A stretch of DNA of 10,474 nt. Source: CAIQOK01 sp043781315. Lineage in GTDB: Bacteria; Verrucomicrobiota; Verrucomicrobiia; Limisphaerales; CAIQOK01. Positions 1-6,538 of this stretch are shown one piece after another. Both the position numbers and the translations under genes were made by a program. The stretch lies in the NCBI GenBank assembly GCA_043781315.1, contig JAYWBR010000402.1, forward strand, positions 1 through 10,474, in the 5' to 3' direction. Position 1 is the first letter of the stretch. Every line of letters begins with the position of its first letter. The notes beneath the pieces were generated by a model, which worked only from the letters and a program-made list of their open reading frames with translations, was not told where the DNA came from and ran no database searches.

Positions 1-662
1 ATGGCGAACATTTCTGCCGCTGCGCTTTCTCCGGGCTTGAGGCGCAACCGCCCGTAATCGAGTTGCGCCCGGACTCGAAGAGCGTCTCCTTGAACCGGGG
101 AAAAAACCACACCGCTGCCCCGGTCGTGCGTCAGCCAACCGGCGACGATGCCGCGTCGCGATTGGGGTTCGACGACACTCAGGAATGCATAACTCCCGGG
201 ATTTTTTCCAGGTTCCAACAACCCGCCCGTGCCCAAGGTACGAAGCTCCGTCAGCGGTTTACCCAAATCCACGCCGGCGGAAACGTTCGTGACGTGGTTC
301 AGCACAACCGGCTCGGTGCCACGGTTGCAAAAGGTCGAGCGAAAGGTGACGAACGGACATCCGGCGTATAGACCGACCACTTCACGATTACCGTCGGGAT
401 AGGTGATCTCGATGCCCTTACCACGACCCATGGCTTTATCGGCGAGTTTAACAACTTTGGCGGCGCCCTTGTTGCCGCTCAACTTCCCATCAGTGAGAAA
501 AGGTTTGTCGGCAGGTTTCCGCGTCACGGTAAAGCTATTGTGGCGCGGCTCGATGCTAACGGAATAGAGATCGTTCTCGATCGTCACTGCCGCGCGAACG
601 TGTCCACTCGCGGCGAGCAAAATCGCCAGCACGGCCAGCATTTTGGATGTGTGTAAGATCAT
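1..662 (-). CDS. Exported glycoside hydrolase-like protein, GH36/alpha-galactosidase-like N-terminal part (partial)
   Basis: This reading frame stays open from an ATG at 662 to the left edge, giving 220 complete codons with the 3' end missing. Residues 1-25 form a clear Sec signal peptide: a short charged start, a hydrophobic core (LAVLAILLAA) and a probable cleavage after HVRA. The mature part looks like a beta-sandwich domain. It contains 'GWLTHDRGSGVVFS' (about residues 175-188) and 'RLRLKPGESAAAEMF' at the cut end. These resemble the N-terminal non-catalytic domain of GH36-like alpha-galactosidases, where a 'L.PGE' stretch precedes the catalytic barrel. The barrel itself is outside the window, so substrate and catalytic residues cannot be checked. 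An internal ATG at 641 (residue 8) would also leave a good signal peptide. No Shine-Dalgarno sequence is visible before either start. It is divergent from the cytochrome-like gene. Coding status is solid; the family call is tentative. Confidence 0.68.
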   Translation of the reverse strand, partial: MILHTSKMLAVLAILLAASGHVRAAVTIENDLYSVSIEPRHNSFTVTRKPADKPFLTDGKLSGNKGAAKVVKLADKAMGRGKGIEITYPDGNREVVGLYAGCPFVTFRSTFCNRGTEPVVLNHVTNVSAGVDLGKPLTELRTLGTGGLLEPGKNPGSYAFLSVVEPQSRRGIVAGWLTHDRGSGVVFSPVQGDALRVRAQLDYGRLRLKPGESAAAEMFA

Positions 663-836
663 TTTTTGGTTCAGGAATTCAATGCTACACGCCAGAGCTA
701 ATGGTTTCCCCGCAAAATTGCCATCTTGAATTGACACAAAAATCTTTGGAACCCCGGCACGCGGAAGAAAAGCCCACGATGCCACCCTGCCCCCTCATTG
801 GCCCTCAATTTGCACCTCCTTTCGACTGGACTCGAC
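663..836. promoter_or_regulatory. Divergent intergenic region between the GH36-like gene and the PSCyt operon
   Basis: These 174 bases separate two genes pointing away from each other, so promoters for both should lie here. A perfect -35-like TTGACA sits at 731-736 on the plus strand, about 100 bases before the ATG at 837. I find no convincing -10 box 16-18 bases after it. The minus side is AT-rich just before the GH36-like start but shows no paired boxes either. The region holds no convincing small gene. The promoter role follows from gene orientation, not from a recognised pair of boxes. Confidence 0.4.
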
Positions 837-3800
837 ATGCCAAACAACCCAGTATTAATGACCATGTTCCGTAAGGTTTCCAGCGCGCCCGGCGGTGTCA
901 ATACATTGACCGCACTGCTCTGGATTTTCATAAACGGCAACCTTGCAGCGGCACCCACAGTGGACTTTGTAAAAGACCTCCAACCACTCTTCGCCGAGCG
1001 TTGCTACAATTGTCATGGCGAGAAGAAACAGGAATCCGGCATGCGTGCAGATAGTCGGGCAGGTCTGCTCAAGGGCGGGGACACCGGCCCATCCATCGTG
1101 GTCAGCAACAGCGCGGGTAGCATTCTGGTCCAGGTTCTTTCCGGGACTCACGCCGAACTGGCGCAGATGCCGAAGAAGAAGAAAAAGTTCACCGCCGAGC
1201 AGATCGGCCTGGTGCGGGCATGGATTGATCATGGCGCGGTATGGGCAACTGCTGCTTCGCCCAATCAATTCAGCGACAACACGAATCACTGGGCGTTTAA
1301 AGCGCCAACCCGCCCGAGTGTGCCGGCCGTAAGCAACAAGAAGTGGACGCGCACGCCAGTGGATAACTTCGTTCTCGCAAAACTCCATGCGGAAAAACTC
1401 AAGCCATCGCCGGAAGCGGACCAGACCACCCTGCTCCGTCGCCTCTCACTTGATCTCATCGGTCTGCCACCAGCACCGGCAGAAGTGGATGCTTTCGTTG
1501 CTGACAGCTCTCCGGCCGCGTATGCGAAGCAAGTGGAGCGATTACTCGCCTCGCCACACTATGGCGAAAAGTGGGGACGTCACTGGCTCGACGCGGCGCG
1601 CTACGCGGACTCCGATGGCTTTGAGAAAGACAAGCCGCGCAATGTCTGGTTCTATCGCGACTGGGTCGTGAATGCGTTCAATCAGGATCTGCCCTACGAC
1701 CAATTCATCACCAAACAACTCGCCGGTGATCTCCTGCCCCATGCGACGCAGGACGACATCGTGGCCACGGGTTTTCTCCGCAACTCAATGGTCAACGAGG
1801 AAGGCGGCATTGACCCCGAACAATTTCGCATGGAGGCGATGTTCGACCGCATGGATGCCATCGGCAAGAGCGTGCTCGGCCTGACCATCCAATGCGCGCA
1901 ATGCCACAACCATAAGTTCGATCCGATCTCGCAGGAGGAGTATTACAAGCTGTTCGCCTTTCTGAACAACGATCACGAAGCGGCGGAAATTTTTCACACG
2001 CCCCAACAACAAATGCAGGTGGCGAATCTCTCGCGACAAATACGCGATCTCGAAACCGGCTTGCGCCATACGACTCCCGACTGGCAGGACCGCATGAACC
2101 AGTGGGAAGATTCAGTCAAGAACAACCAACCAGAATGGCACACGGTGAAGGCCCGCCTGCATCCGGGCGATTTATCCGGCGCCCGGTTTTATTATTACGA
2201 CGACGATTCGATCCGCGCCGCCGGTTATGCGCCCACGAAATGGCAGACCTTGTTCGTCGCCACAAACAATGTGATGGACATCGGTGCGTTTCGTTTGGAG
2301 CAATTGACCGATCCAAACCTGCCCGGTCGCGGGCCGGGCCGGTCCATCAAGGGCATGTCAGCGTTGAGCGAATTCAAAGTTGAGTTTGTGGATCTGCAGA
2401 ACTCAACAAACCGCTTCAAGGTGAACTTCGTCAAAGCCACCGCCGACTTCAGCAACGGCGAGAAGCCATTGGAATCGGAGTTCTACGACAAGAGCGACAA
2501 GCAACGCGTCTATGGGCCGGTGGAATTCGCGATGGATGGCAAAGAGGACACCGCTTGGGGAATTGATGCCGGACCGGGCCGACGCAATCAGGCTCGCAAA
2601 GCCGTGTTCATTCCCGACCAGCCGCTGCATTTCACCAACAACATGATCCTGCACGTCCGCCTGGTGCAAGAACACGGCGGTTGGAATTCTGACGACAATC
2701 AGAATCACAATTTGGGTCGCTTCCGCATCAGCGTCACCGGCGCGACGAATGTGGTGGCTGACCCATTGCCTGCCGCAGTCCGCGAGATTTTCAAAATACC
2801 GCGCGAACGCCGGAGTGAAGCGCAGATCGCCGCCGTGTTCAGCTATTGGCGCACGACAGTGGCGGAGTTCAAGGACACCAATGAAAAAATTGAAGCGCTT
2901 TGGAAACAGTGGCCGGAGGGCGAATCTTCCTTCACGTTGCTCGCCCGCAACGGCAGCGGTGTCGGCAACGACAAGCGCCTGACGCATCTGCTAAAACGCG
3001 GTGACTGGCTCAAGCCCGCCGCCGAAGTTTCATTTGGTACACCAGCATTCCTCCATCCACTCCCCTCGAATGCTGATGGGTCGCGCCTCACGCTGGCCAG
3101 GTGGCTCGTGGATAAAAAATCTCCGACGACGGCGCGCTCGTTCGTGAACCGCGTCTGGCAATGCTACTTCGGCACGGGCTTGCTGGAATCGCCCGAGGAC
3201 TTCGGCACACGCGCAGAACTGCCGTCGCATCCCGAATTGTTGGACTGGCTGGCGTGTGAGTTCATGGACTCAGGCTGGAGCATCAAAAAGCTGCACCGTC
3301 TCATTGTCAACTCGGCGACGTACCGCCAATCATCGCGCGTCAAACCGGAGCTTTACACCCGCGATCCCTACAACCGCCTGCTCGCGCGTGGGCCGCGTTT
3401 CCGGGTCGAGGGCGAAATCGTCCGCGACATCGCCCTCGCCAGCAGCGGCCTGCTGAATCTCACGCTCGGCGGACATAGCGTGTTCCCGCCCGCACCCGAG
3501 TTCTTGTTCCAACCACCGGCCAGTTACGGTTCGAAGACTTGGAAGGAAGATACCGGGACGGAGAAGTATCGCCGCAGTCTTTACATCTTCCGCTACCGTT
3601 CCGTGCCTTATCCCATGCTGCAAACGTTCGACGCGCCCAACGGCGATTTCTCCTGCGTCCGCCGCCTCCGTTCGAACACGCCGCTGCAAGCACTCGTGTC
3701 CTTGAACGAAGCCACGTTCATGGAATGTGCCCAAGCGCTCGCGCGAAAAACCCTCGCCGAAGGAGGCAGGACCGACGTTGAGAAAATCAATTTCGCCTTC

Positions 3801-4034
3801 CGTCGCGCCCTCTCACGTCCACCGACCGACCGCGAGCGCAAAGAGCTATTGTCCTTGCTAGCACAACAGCAGCAACACATCAGCGAAGGCTGGGTGAATG
3901 CGACCGAACTTGGCGCGGGAAAAATGGGATCGGTCACCAACCTCCCCAGCGGAACAACCCCCACGCAACTTGCCGCCTACACTGTCGTGTCACGAGTGTT
4001 GTTGAACCTAGACGAAACCATCACTAAGGAATAG
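837..4034 (+). CDS. PSCyt1/DUF1549/DUF1553 c-type-cytochrome-like exported protein
   Basis: Large exported protein (1065 aa) with the standard planctomycete/verrucomicrobial architecture. Positions count from the ATG at 837. A signal peptide covers about 1-39 (core LTALLWIFINGNLAAA). PSCyt1 follows, with heme-binding CYNCH at 56-60 and the usual lysine-rich 'QMPKKKKKFTAEQI'. DUF1549 (about 170-390) contains 'YGEKWGRHWLDAARYADSDG' and a second CxxCH, CAQCH at 353-357, before 'NHKFDPISQEEYYKLFAF'. A putative lectin/discoidin-like insert lies at about 451-640. DUF1553 runs from 'LTLARWLVDKKSP' (about 750) to the end and includes 'FVNRVWQCYFGTGL' and 'RSNTPLQALVSLNEATF'. Biochemical function is unknown for the family; heme attachment in the periplasm is inferred from CxxCH plus export. 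The start is uncertain: TTG at 798 and ATGs at 858 and 864 are in frame, and none has a strong Shine-Dalgarno sequence. It forms an operon with the DUF1501 gene two bases downstream. Confidence 0.94.
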   Translation: MPNNPVLMTMFRKVSSAPGGVNTLTALLWIFINGNLAAAPTVDFVKDLQPLFAERCYNCHGEKKQESGMRADSRAGLLKGGDTGPSIVVSNSAGSILVQVLSGTHAELAQMPKKKKKFTAEQIGLVRAWIDHGAVWATAASPNQFSDNTNHWAFKAPTRPSVPAVSNKKWTRTPVDNFVLAKLHAEKLKPSPEADQTTLLRRLSLDLIGLPPAPAEVDAFVADSSPAAYAKQVERLLASPHYGEKWGRHWLDAARYADSDGFEKDKPRNVWFYRDWVVNAFNQDLPYDQFITKQLAGDLLPHATQDDIVATGFLRNSMVNEEGGIDPEQFRMEAMFDRMDAIGKSVLGLTIQCAQCHNHKFDPISQEEYYKLFAFLNNDHEAAEIFHTPQQQMQVANLSRQIRDLETGLRHTTPDWQDRMNQWEDSVKNNQPEWHTVKARLHPGDLSGARFYYYDDDSIRAAGYAPTKWQTLFVATNNVMDIGAFRLEQLTDPNLPGRGPGRSIKGMSALSEFKVEFVDLQNSTNRFKVNFVKATADFSNGEKPLESEFYDKSDKQRVYGPVEFAMDGKEDTAWGIDAGPGRRNQARKAVFIPDQPLHFTNNMILHVRLVQEHGGWNSDDNQNHNLGRFRISVTGATNVVADPLPAAVREIFKIPRERRSEAQIAAVFSYWRTTVAEFKDTNEKIEALWKQWPEGESSFTLLARNGSGVGNDKRLTHLLKRGDWLKPAAEVSFGTPAFLHPLPSNADGSRLTLARWLVDKKSPTTARSFVNRVWQCYFGTGLLESPEDFGTRAELPSHPELLDWLACEFMDSGWSIKKLHRLIVNSATYRQSSRVKPELYTRDPYNRLLARGPRFRVEGEIVRDIALASSGLLNLTLGGHSVFPPAPEFLFQPPASYGSKTWKEDTGTEKYRRSLYIFRYRSVPYPMLQTFDAPNGDFSCVRRLRSNTPLQALVSLNEATFMECAQALARKTLAEGGRTDVEKINFAFRRALSRPPTDRERKELLSLLAQQQQHISEGWVNATELGAGKMGSVTNLPSGTTPTQLAAYTVVSRVLLNLDETITKE
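2187..2755 (+). other. Putative lectin/discoidin-like module inside the PSCyt protein
   Basis: Between DUF1549 and DUF1553 lies a stretch of about 190 residues beginning at 'FYYYDDDSIRAAG'. It contains 'FRLEQLTDPNLPGRGPGRS', 'FKVEFVDLQNSTNRFKV', 'AMDGKEDTAWGIDAGPGRR', 'ILHVRLVQEHGGW' and 'LGRFRISVTG'. The pattern of 'display value, predicted beta strands, DGxxDTAW, strands, RF+ISVT' is what F5/8-type (discoidin) or concanavalin-like modules look like. Similar segments recur in other DUF1549/DUF1553 proteins as I remember them. Just before it, 'LSRQIRDLETGLR' suggests a short helical, possibly coiled-coil linker. Carbohydrate binding is inferred, not shown. Confidence 0.5.
4026..4030 (+). promoter_or_regulatory. 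Ribosome binding site AAGGA for the DUF1501 gene
   Basis: AAGGA lies six bases before the ATG at 4037, inside the last codons of the upstream gene, whose TAG is at 4032-4034. Because the site overlaps the upstream coding end and only two bases separate stop and start, translation of the two genes is probably coupled. It is the clearest ribosome binding site in the window and supports the 4037 start. Confidence 0.6.
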
Positions 4035-4036
4035 CC

Positions 4037-5470
4037 ATGAGTTGTCACGACCATCTCTATCGCGGCAAAAGCCCGCAGGAAATTTCTCGGCGCTGGTTTT
4101 TCCAGCAATGCGGTGTCGGGATTGGCGCGATCGCGCTCGGCTCGTTGCTGCGCGAAAATGGCTTCGCCGCGTCCACACTCGCCGGACCGATCGCACCCAA
4201 GCAGCCGCACTTCGCGCCCAAGGCCAAACGCGTCATCTTCCTGTTCATGGCCGGAGCGCCGAGCCATCTGGAGTTGTTTGATTACAAGCCGCAGCTTGCG
4301 AAATTCGACGGAACATTGCCGCCAGCGGAGTTGATCAAAGATTATCGAGCCGCGTTCATCAGCCCCAATTCCACGTTGCTCGGCCCGAAGTTCAAGTTCG
4401 CCAAGCACGGCAAGAGCGGCGCAGAGTTGTCCGAGTTGCTGCCGCATCTGGCAACCATGGCCGATGACATTGCCATCGTGAAGTCCATGCACACAGATGC
4501 GTTCAATCATGCGCCGGGACAGTTGCTGATGAACACGGGCACGATGCAATTCGGTCGTCCGAGCATCGGCGCATGGTGCAGCTACGGATTGGGGACGGAA
4601 TCGCAGGACCTGCCGGCGTTCGTCGTGTTCAGCACCGGCACGAAAGGTCCGAGCGCGGGCGCGGGCAACTGGGGCGCGGGGTTTCTGCCGTCCGTCCATC
4701 AGGGCACGATGTTCCGCAGCGTCGGTGATCCGGTGCTTTATCTTTCCAACCCCAAAGGGGTGGACGATCAAATCCAGCGCGCCACGATTGATTCCATCAA
4801 GCGACTCAATCAGCAACATCTCGATGTGGTTGGCGATCCCGAAATCGCCACGCGCATCAATCAGTTCGAACTCGCGTCGCGGATGCAGACGACTGCGCCG
4901 GAGTTGATGGACATTTCCAAAGAGCCGAAGGAAGTCCTTGAAATGTACGGCGCCGAACCGGGCAAAGGTTCATTCGCCAATGCCTGCCTGCTGGCCCGCC
5001 GCATGGCGGAGAAGGGCGTGCGGTTCATCGAGATCTTCCACGAAGCATGGGATCAACATGGGAATCTGGTGGGCGACCTGAAAAAGAACTGCGCCAACAC
5101 AGATCAAGCCAGCGCAGCGTTACTCAAAGACCTCAAGCAACGGGGACTGCTGGACGACACGCTCGTTGTGTGGGGCGGTGAATTCGGGCGCACGCCGATG
5201 GTGCAAGGCGGCAACGACGGACGCGATCATCATCCGAATTGTTTCTCGATGTGGCTGGCCGGCGGCGGGGTGAAACGCGGCGTGACCATTGGTGAGTCCG
5301 ATGATTTTGGTTTCAACGCGACTCAGGACAAAGTCCACGTCCACGACCTACACGCGACCATCCTCCATCTACTCGGCTTCGATCACACCAAGCTCACGTA
5401 TCGTTTCCAGGGCCGCGATTTTCGGCTCACGGATGTCTCGGGGGAACTGGTGGAAAAGCTGTTGGCTTGA
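4037..5470 (+). CDS. DUF1501 family Tat-exported protein (sulfatase/alkaline phosphatase fold)
   Basis: 477-residue DUF1501 protein, about the usual family length. The twin-arginine motif SRRWFFQ (residues 17-23) is followed by a hydrophobic stretch (GVGIGAIALGSLL), indicating Tat export, probably with a bound metal. Family landmarks in order are 'IFLFMAGAPSHLELFDYKP' (67-85), 'NHAPGQLLMNTG' (157-168), 'WDQHGNL' (338-344), 'GGEFGRTP' (380-387), 'GRDHHP' (395-400) and 'HVHDLHATILHLLG' (434-447). The Asp, Glu and His residues in the last four are the likely metal ligands, by analogy with the alkaline phosphatase superfamily. The formylglycine sulfatase signature (CxPSR) is absent, so sulfatase activity should not be assumed. 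No substrate is established for this family to my knowledge. The gene begins two bases after the PSCyt gene, the standard pairing in these phyla, which implies a shared job. The 280-codon open frame on the opposite strand is a shadow. Confidence 0.95.
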   Translation: MSCHDHLYRGKSPQEISRRWFFQQCGVGIGAIALGSLLRENGFAASTLAGPIAPKQPHFAPKAKRVIFLFMAGAPSHLELFDYKPQLAKFDGTLPPAELIKDYRAAFISPNSTLLGPKFKFAKHGKSGAELSELLPHLATMADDIAIVKSMHTDAFNHAPGQLLMNTGTMQFGRPSIGAWCSYGLGTESQDLPAFVVFSTGTKGPSAGAGNWGAGFLPSVHQGTMFRSVGDPVLYLSNPKGVDDQIQRATIDSIKRLNQQHLDVVGDPEIATRINQFELASRMQTTAPELMDISKEPKEVLEMYGAEPGKGSFANACLLARRMAEKGVRFIEIFHEAWDQHGNLVGDLKKNCANTDQASAALLKDLKQRGLLDDTLVVWGGEFGRTPMVQGGNDGRDHHPNCFSMWLAGGGVKRGVTIGESDDFGFNATQDKVHVHDLHATILHLLGFDHTKLTYRFQGRDFRLTDVSGELVEKLLA

Positions 5471-5505
5471 GCGAACGGTAATTCAATGGTCCTGACGTCA
5501 AGCCA
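5463..5505. terminator. Weak inverted repeat at the convergent DUF1501/TIM-barrel junction
   Basis: TGGCTTGA (5463-5470, including the DUF1501 stop codon) is perfectly complementary to TCAAGCCA (5498-5505), with a 27-base loop. No T-run follows on the plus strand and only a short T4 on the minus strand. It may be a transcript 3'-end hairpin but does not meet the usual intrinsic terminator pattern. Confidence 0.22.
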
Positions 5506-5547
5506 CCAAATCCAAACGGTTTGCCAGGCAATGACGAGGCCGAAAAT

Positions 5548-6480
5548 TTAAGGAGATGCAAGTTTACGCCACGCCTTCATGGAGCGCTGGAGATTCTCAC
5601 GGGCATCACCCTTAACGCCGTAGTGCTGCAAACCGATCGGGCCGGTGAAATGGATGGCTTGGAGTTGCCGGAGAAATTGCGCCGTATCAAACGCGCCTTG
5701 ATCCAAAGGCTGGATCAATTGATTCCAACCGCCCGCGTGATCCGCACCGTTGACCGTAACCACGAATAGATGCGGCCGACATTCCCGAAGCAACTCTGGA
5801 ATTTTACTCTCATCTCCGACCCGCAAGCTGTGACTGAGATTGAACGTCACCCCCACGTTGGCGCGAGCCACTTTCCTCACCACGCGCACCGCATCTTGAA
5901 CCCGCTCCAACCAAGCCCCGGCGTGCGGATAAAGCGCCACGCGCAGTCCGGCCGCTTGCGCCAATCCAGAGATCTCGCGGATCACCGCGACCGCACGCTC
6001 ATCACCCTCCAAAGTGGAGGGTTGGTCGGACTTGCTGGAAATTTGAAGCCAGAGGATTGTTCCCCGCCCTTTCAACATCTCGATAAATTTCGGAAGTTGC
6101 GGATCAAACTTCTGTTCGCCATCACCGATGCGCACCCCGACGTAAAGCGTCTCCATGCTCAAGCCTTCCTGGGCCAACGCCGCGAGCATCTCGGGAATGC
6201 CCGGCGGAGTCCAACCGATGCCGGCATAGCCCACTTGCTTTAGGAACTTGGCCTTGTCCTGCGGAGTCTTTAAACCGTCGCCGTGAACACCCGTGTCCAT
6301 GGCGAAGAATCCATTCGTCAACCCAAGCCCTTTCGGCTGTTCCTGCGCAGCGGATGTTTCTGTAAAACACGGCAAAATCATCAACGCGAGGAGCGCGGCA
6401 AGCCAGAGGGGAAGCGTAAATAATTTCTTCGCCGATTGCCGTGCAGTCAATCGTTCAACCTGGGGCAGTAGTGGATTCAT
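5548..6480 (-). CDS. Exported sugar phosphate isomerase/epimerase-like TIM-barrel protein
   Basis: 310-residue protein of the xylose isomerase-like (AP_endonuc_2) TIM-barrel superfamily, carrying an N-terminal export signal. The signal is a 20-residue basic start followed by LPLWLAALLALMIL and a probable cleavage near TSAA (42-45). Barrel signs are 'VGYAGIGW' (83-90), 'ILWLQIS' (142-148), 'LRVALYPHAGAWLE' (179-192), 'VTFNLSHSLRVGDE' (211-224), 'VVTVNGAD' (240-247) and 'PIGLQHYGVKGDARENL' (281-297). It is full length. Compared with catalytic isomerases and epimerases, the usual Glu, Asp and Glu ligand positions appear to read Tyr/His, Asn (N214) and Gln (Q285), while H217 is kept. So it may be a diverged branch with another chemistry. 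Export implies action on periplasmic or outer sugars, not on sugar phosphates. It is convergent with the DUF1501 gene and divergent (58 bases) from the CE15 gene. Substrate unknown. Confidence 0.85.
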   Translation of the reverse strand: MNPLLPQVERLTARQSAKKLFTLPLWLAALLALMILPCFTETSAAQEQPKGLGLTNGFFAMDTGVHGDGLKTPQDKAKFLKQVGYAGIGWTPPGIPEMLAALAQEGLSMETLYVGVRIGDGEQKFDPQLPKFIEMLKGRGTILWLQISSKSDQPSTLEGDERAVAVIREISGLAQAAGLRVALYPHAGAWLERVQDAVRVVRKVARANVGVTFNLSHSLRVGDESKIPELLRECRPHLFVVTVNGADHAGGWNQLIQPLDQGAFDTAQFLRQLQAIHFTGPIGLQHYGVKGDARENLQRSMKAWRKLASP

Positions 6481-6538
6481 ATCATTCGTCTTGGAATCGC
6501 ATCAGGGAAACAAGTTTTCACCCGCCAATCCAGAAGTA

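Noticed and set aside
63..371. A 102-codon plus-strand frame.
   Set aside because: The minus strand across 1-662 encodes a continuous protein with a clear signal peptide, so the plus frame is its shadow.
647..874. A 75-codon plus-strand frame in the left divergent region.
   Set aside because: It overlaps both flanking genes' starts and has no ribosome binding site, and the composition is not protein-like.
1171..1186. An A-rich run of AAG codons giving a lysine string in the PSCyt1 domain.
   Set aside because: A lysine-rich 'MPxKK' stretch at this point is usual in PSCyt1 proteins; it is not a repeat or slippage site, as the frame continues normally.
2403..2987. A 194-codon minus-strand frame inside the PSCyt gene.
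   Set aside because: It lies wholly within a conserved coding region on the other strand, and no domain or signal is visible.
3977..4819. A 280-codon open frame on the minus strand, antisense to the DUF1501 gene.
   Set aside because: The plus strand encodes an unmistakable DUF1501 protein. The antisense product is rich in Arg, His and Ala with no recognisable motif, as expected from GC-rich complementary frames.
4037..5470. Calling the DUF1501 protein a sulfatase.
   Set aside because: The fold is shared, but the formylglycine CxPSR signature is missing.
5513..5531. Two overlapping short palindromes, CAAAC-G-GTTTG and TTGCC-A-GGCAA.
   Set aside because: Single-base centres cannot form hairpin loops, and the site lies between two convergent gene ends, where an operator has no obvious target.
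5770..6243. A 157-codon plus-strand frame.
   Set aside because: It is the complement of the exported TIM-barrel gene, and the translation is His/Pro/Arg-rich without motifs.
6293..6538. In-frame 5' extension of the CE15 gene, which would add 82 residues.
   Set aside because: It overlaps the opposite-strand TIM-barrel gene's signal-peptide region, has no CE15 similarity and would bury the evident signal peptide.
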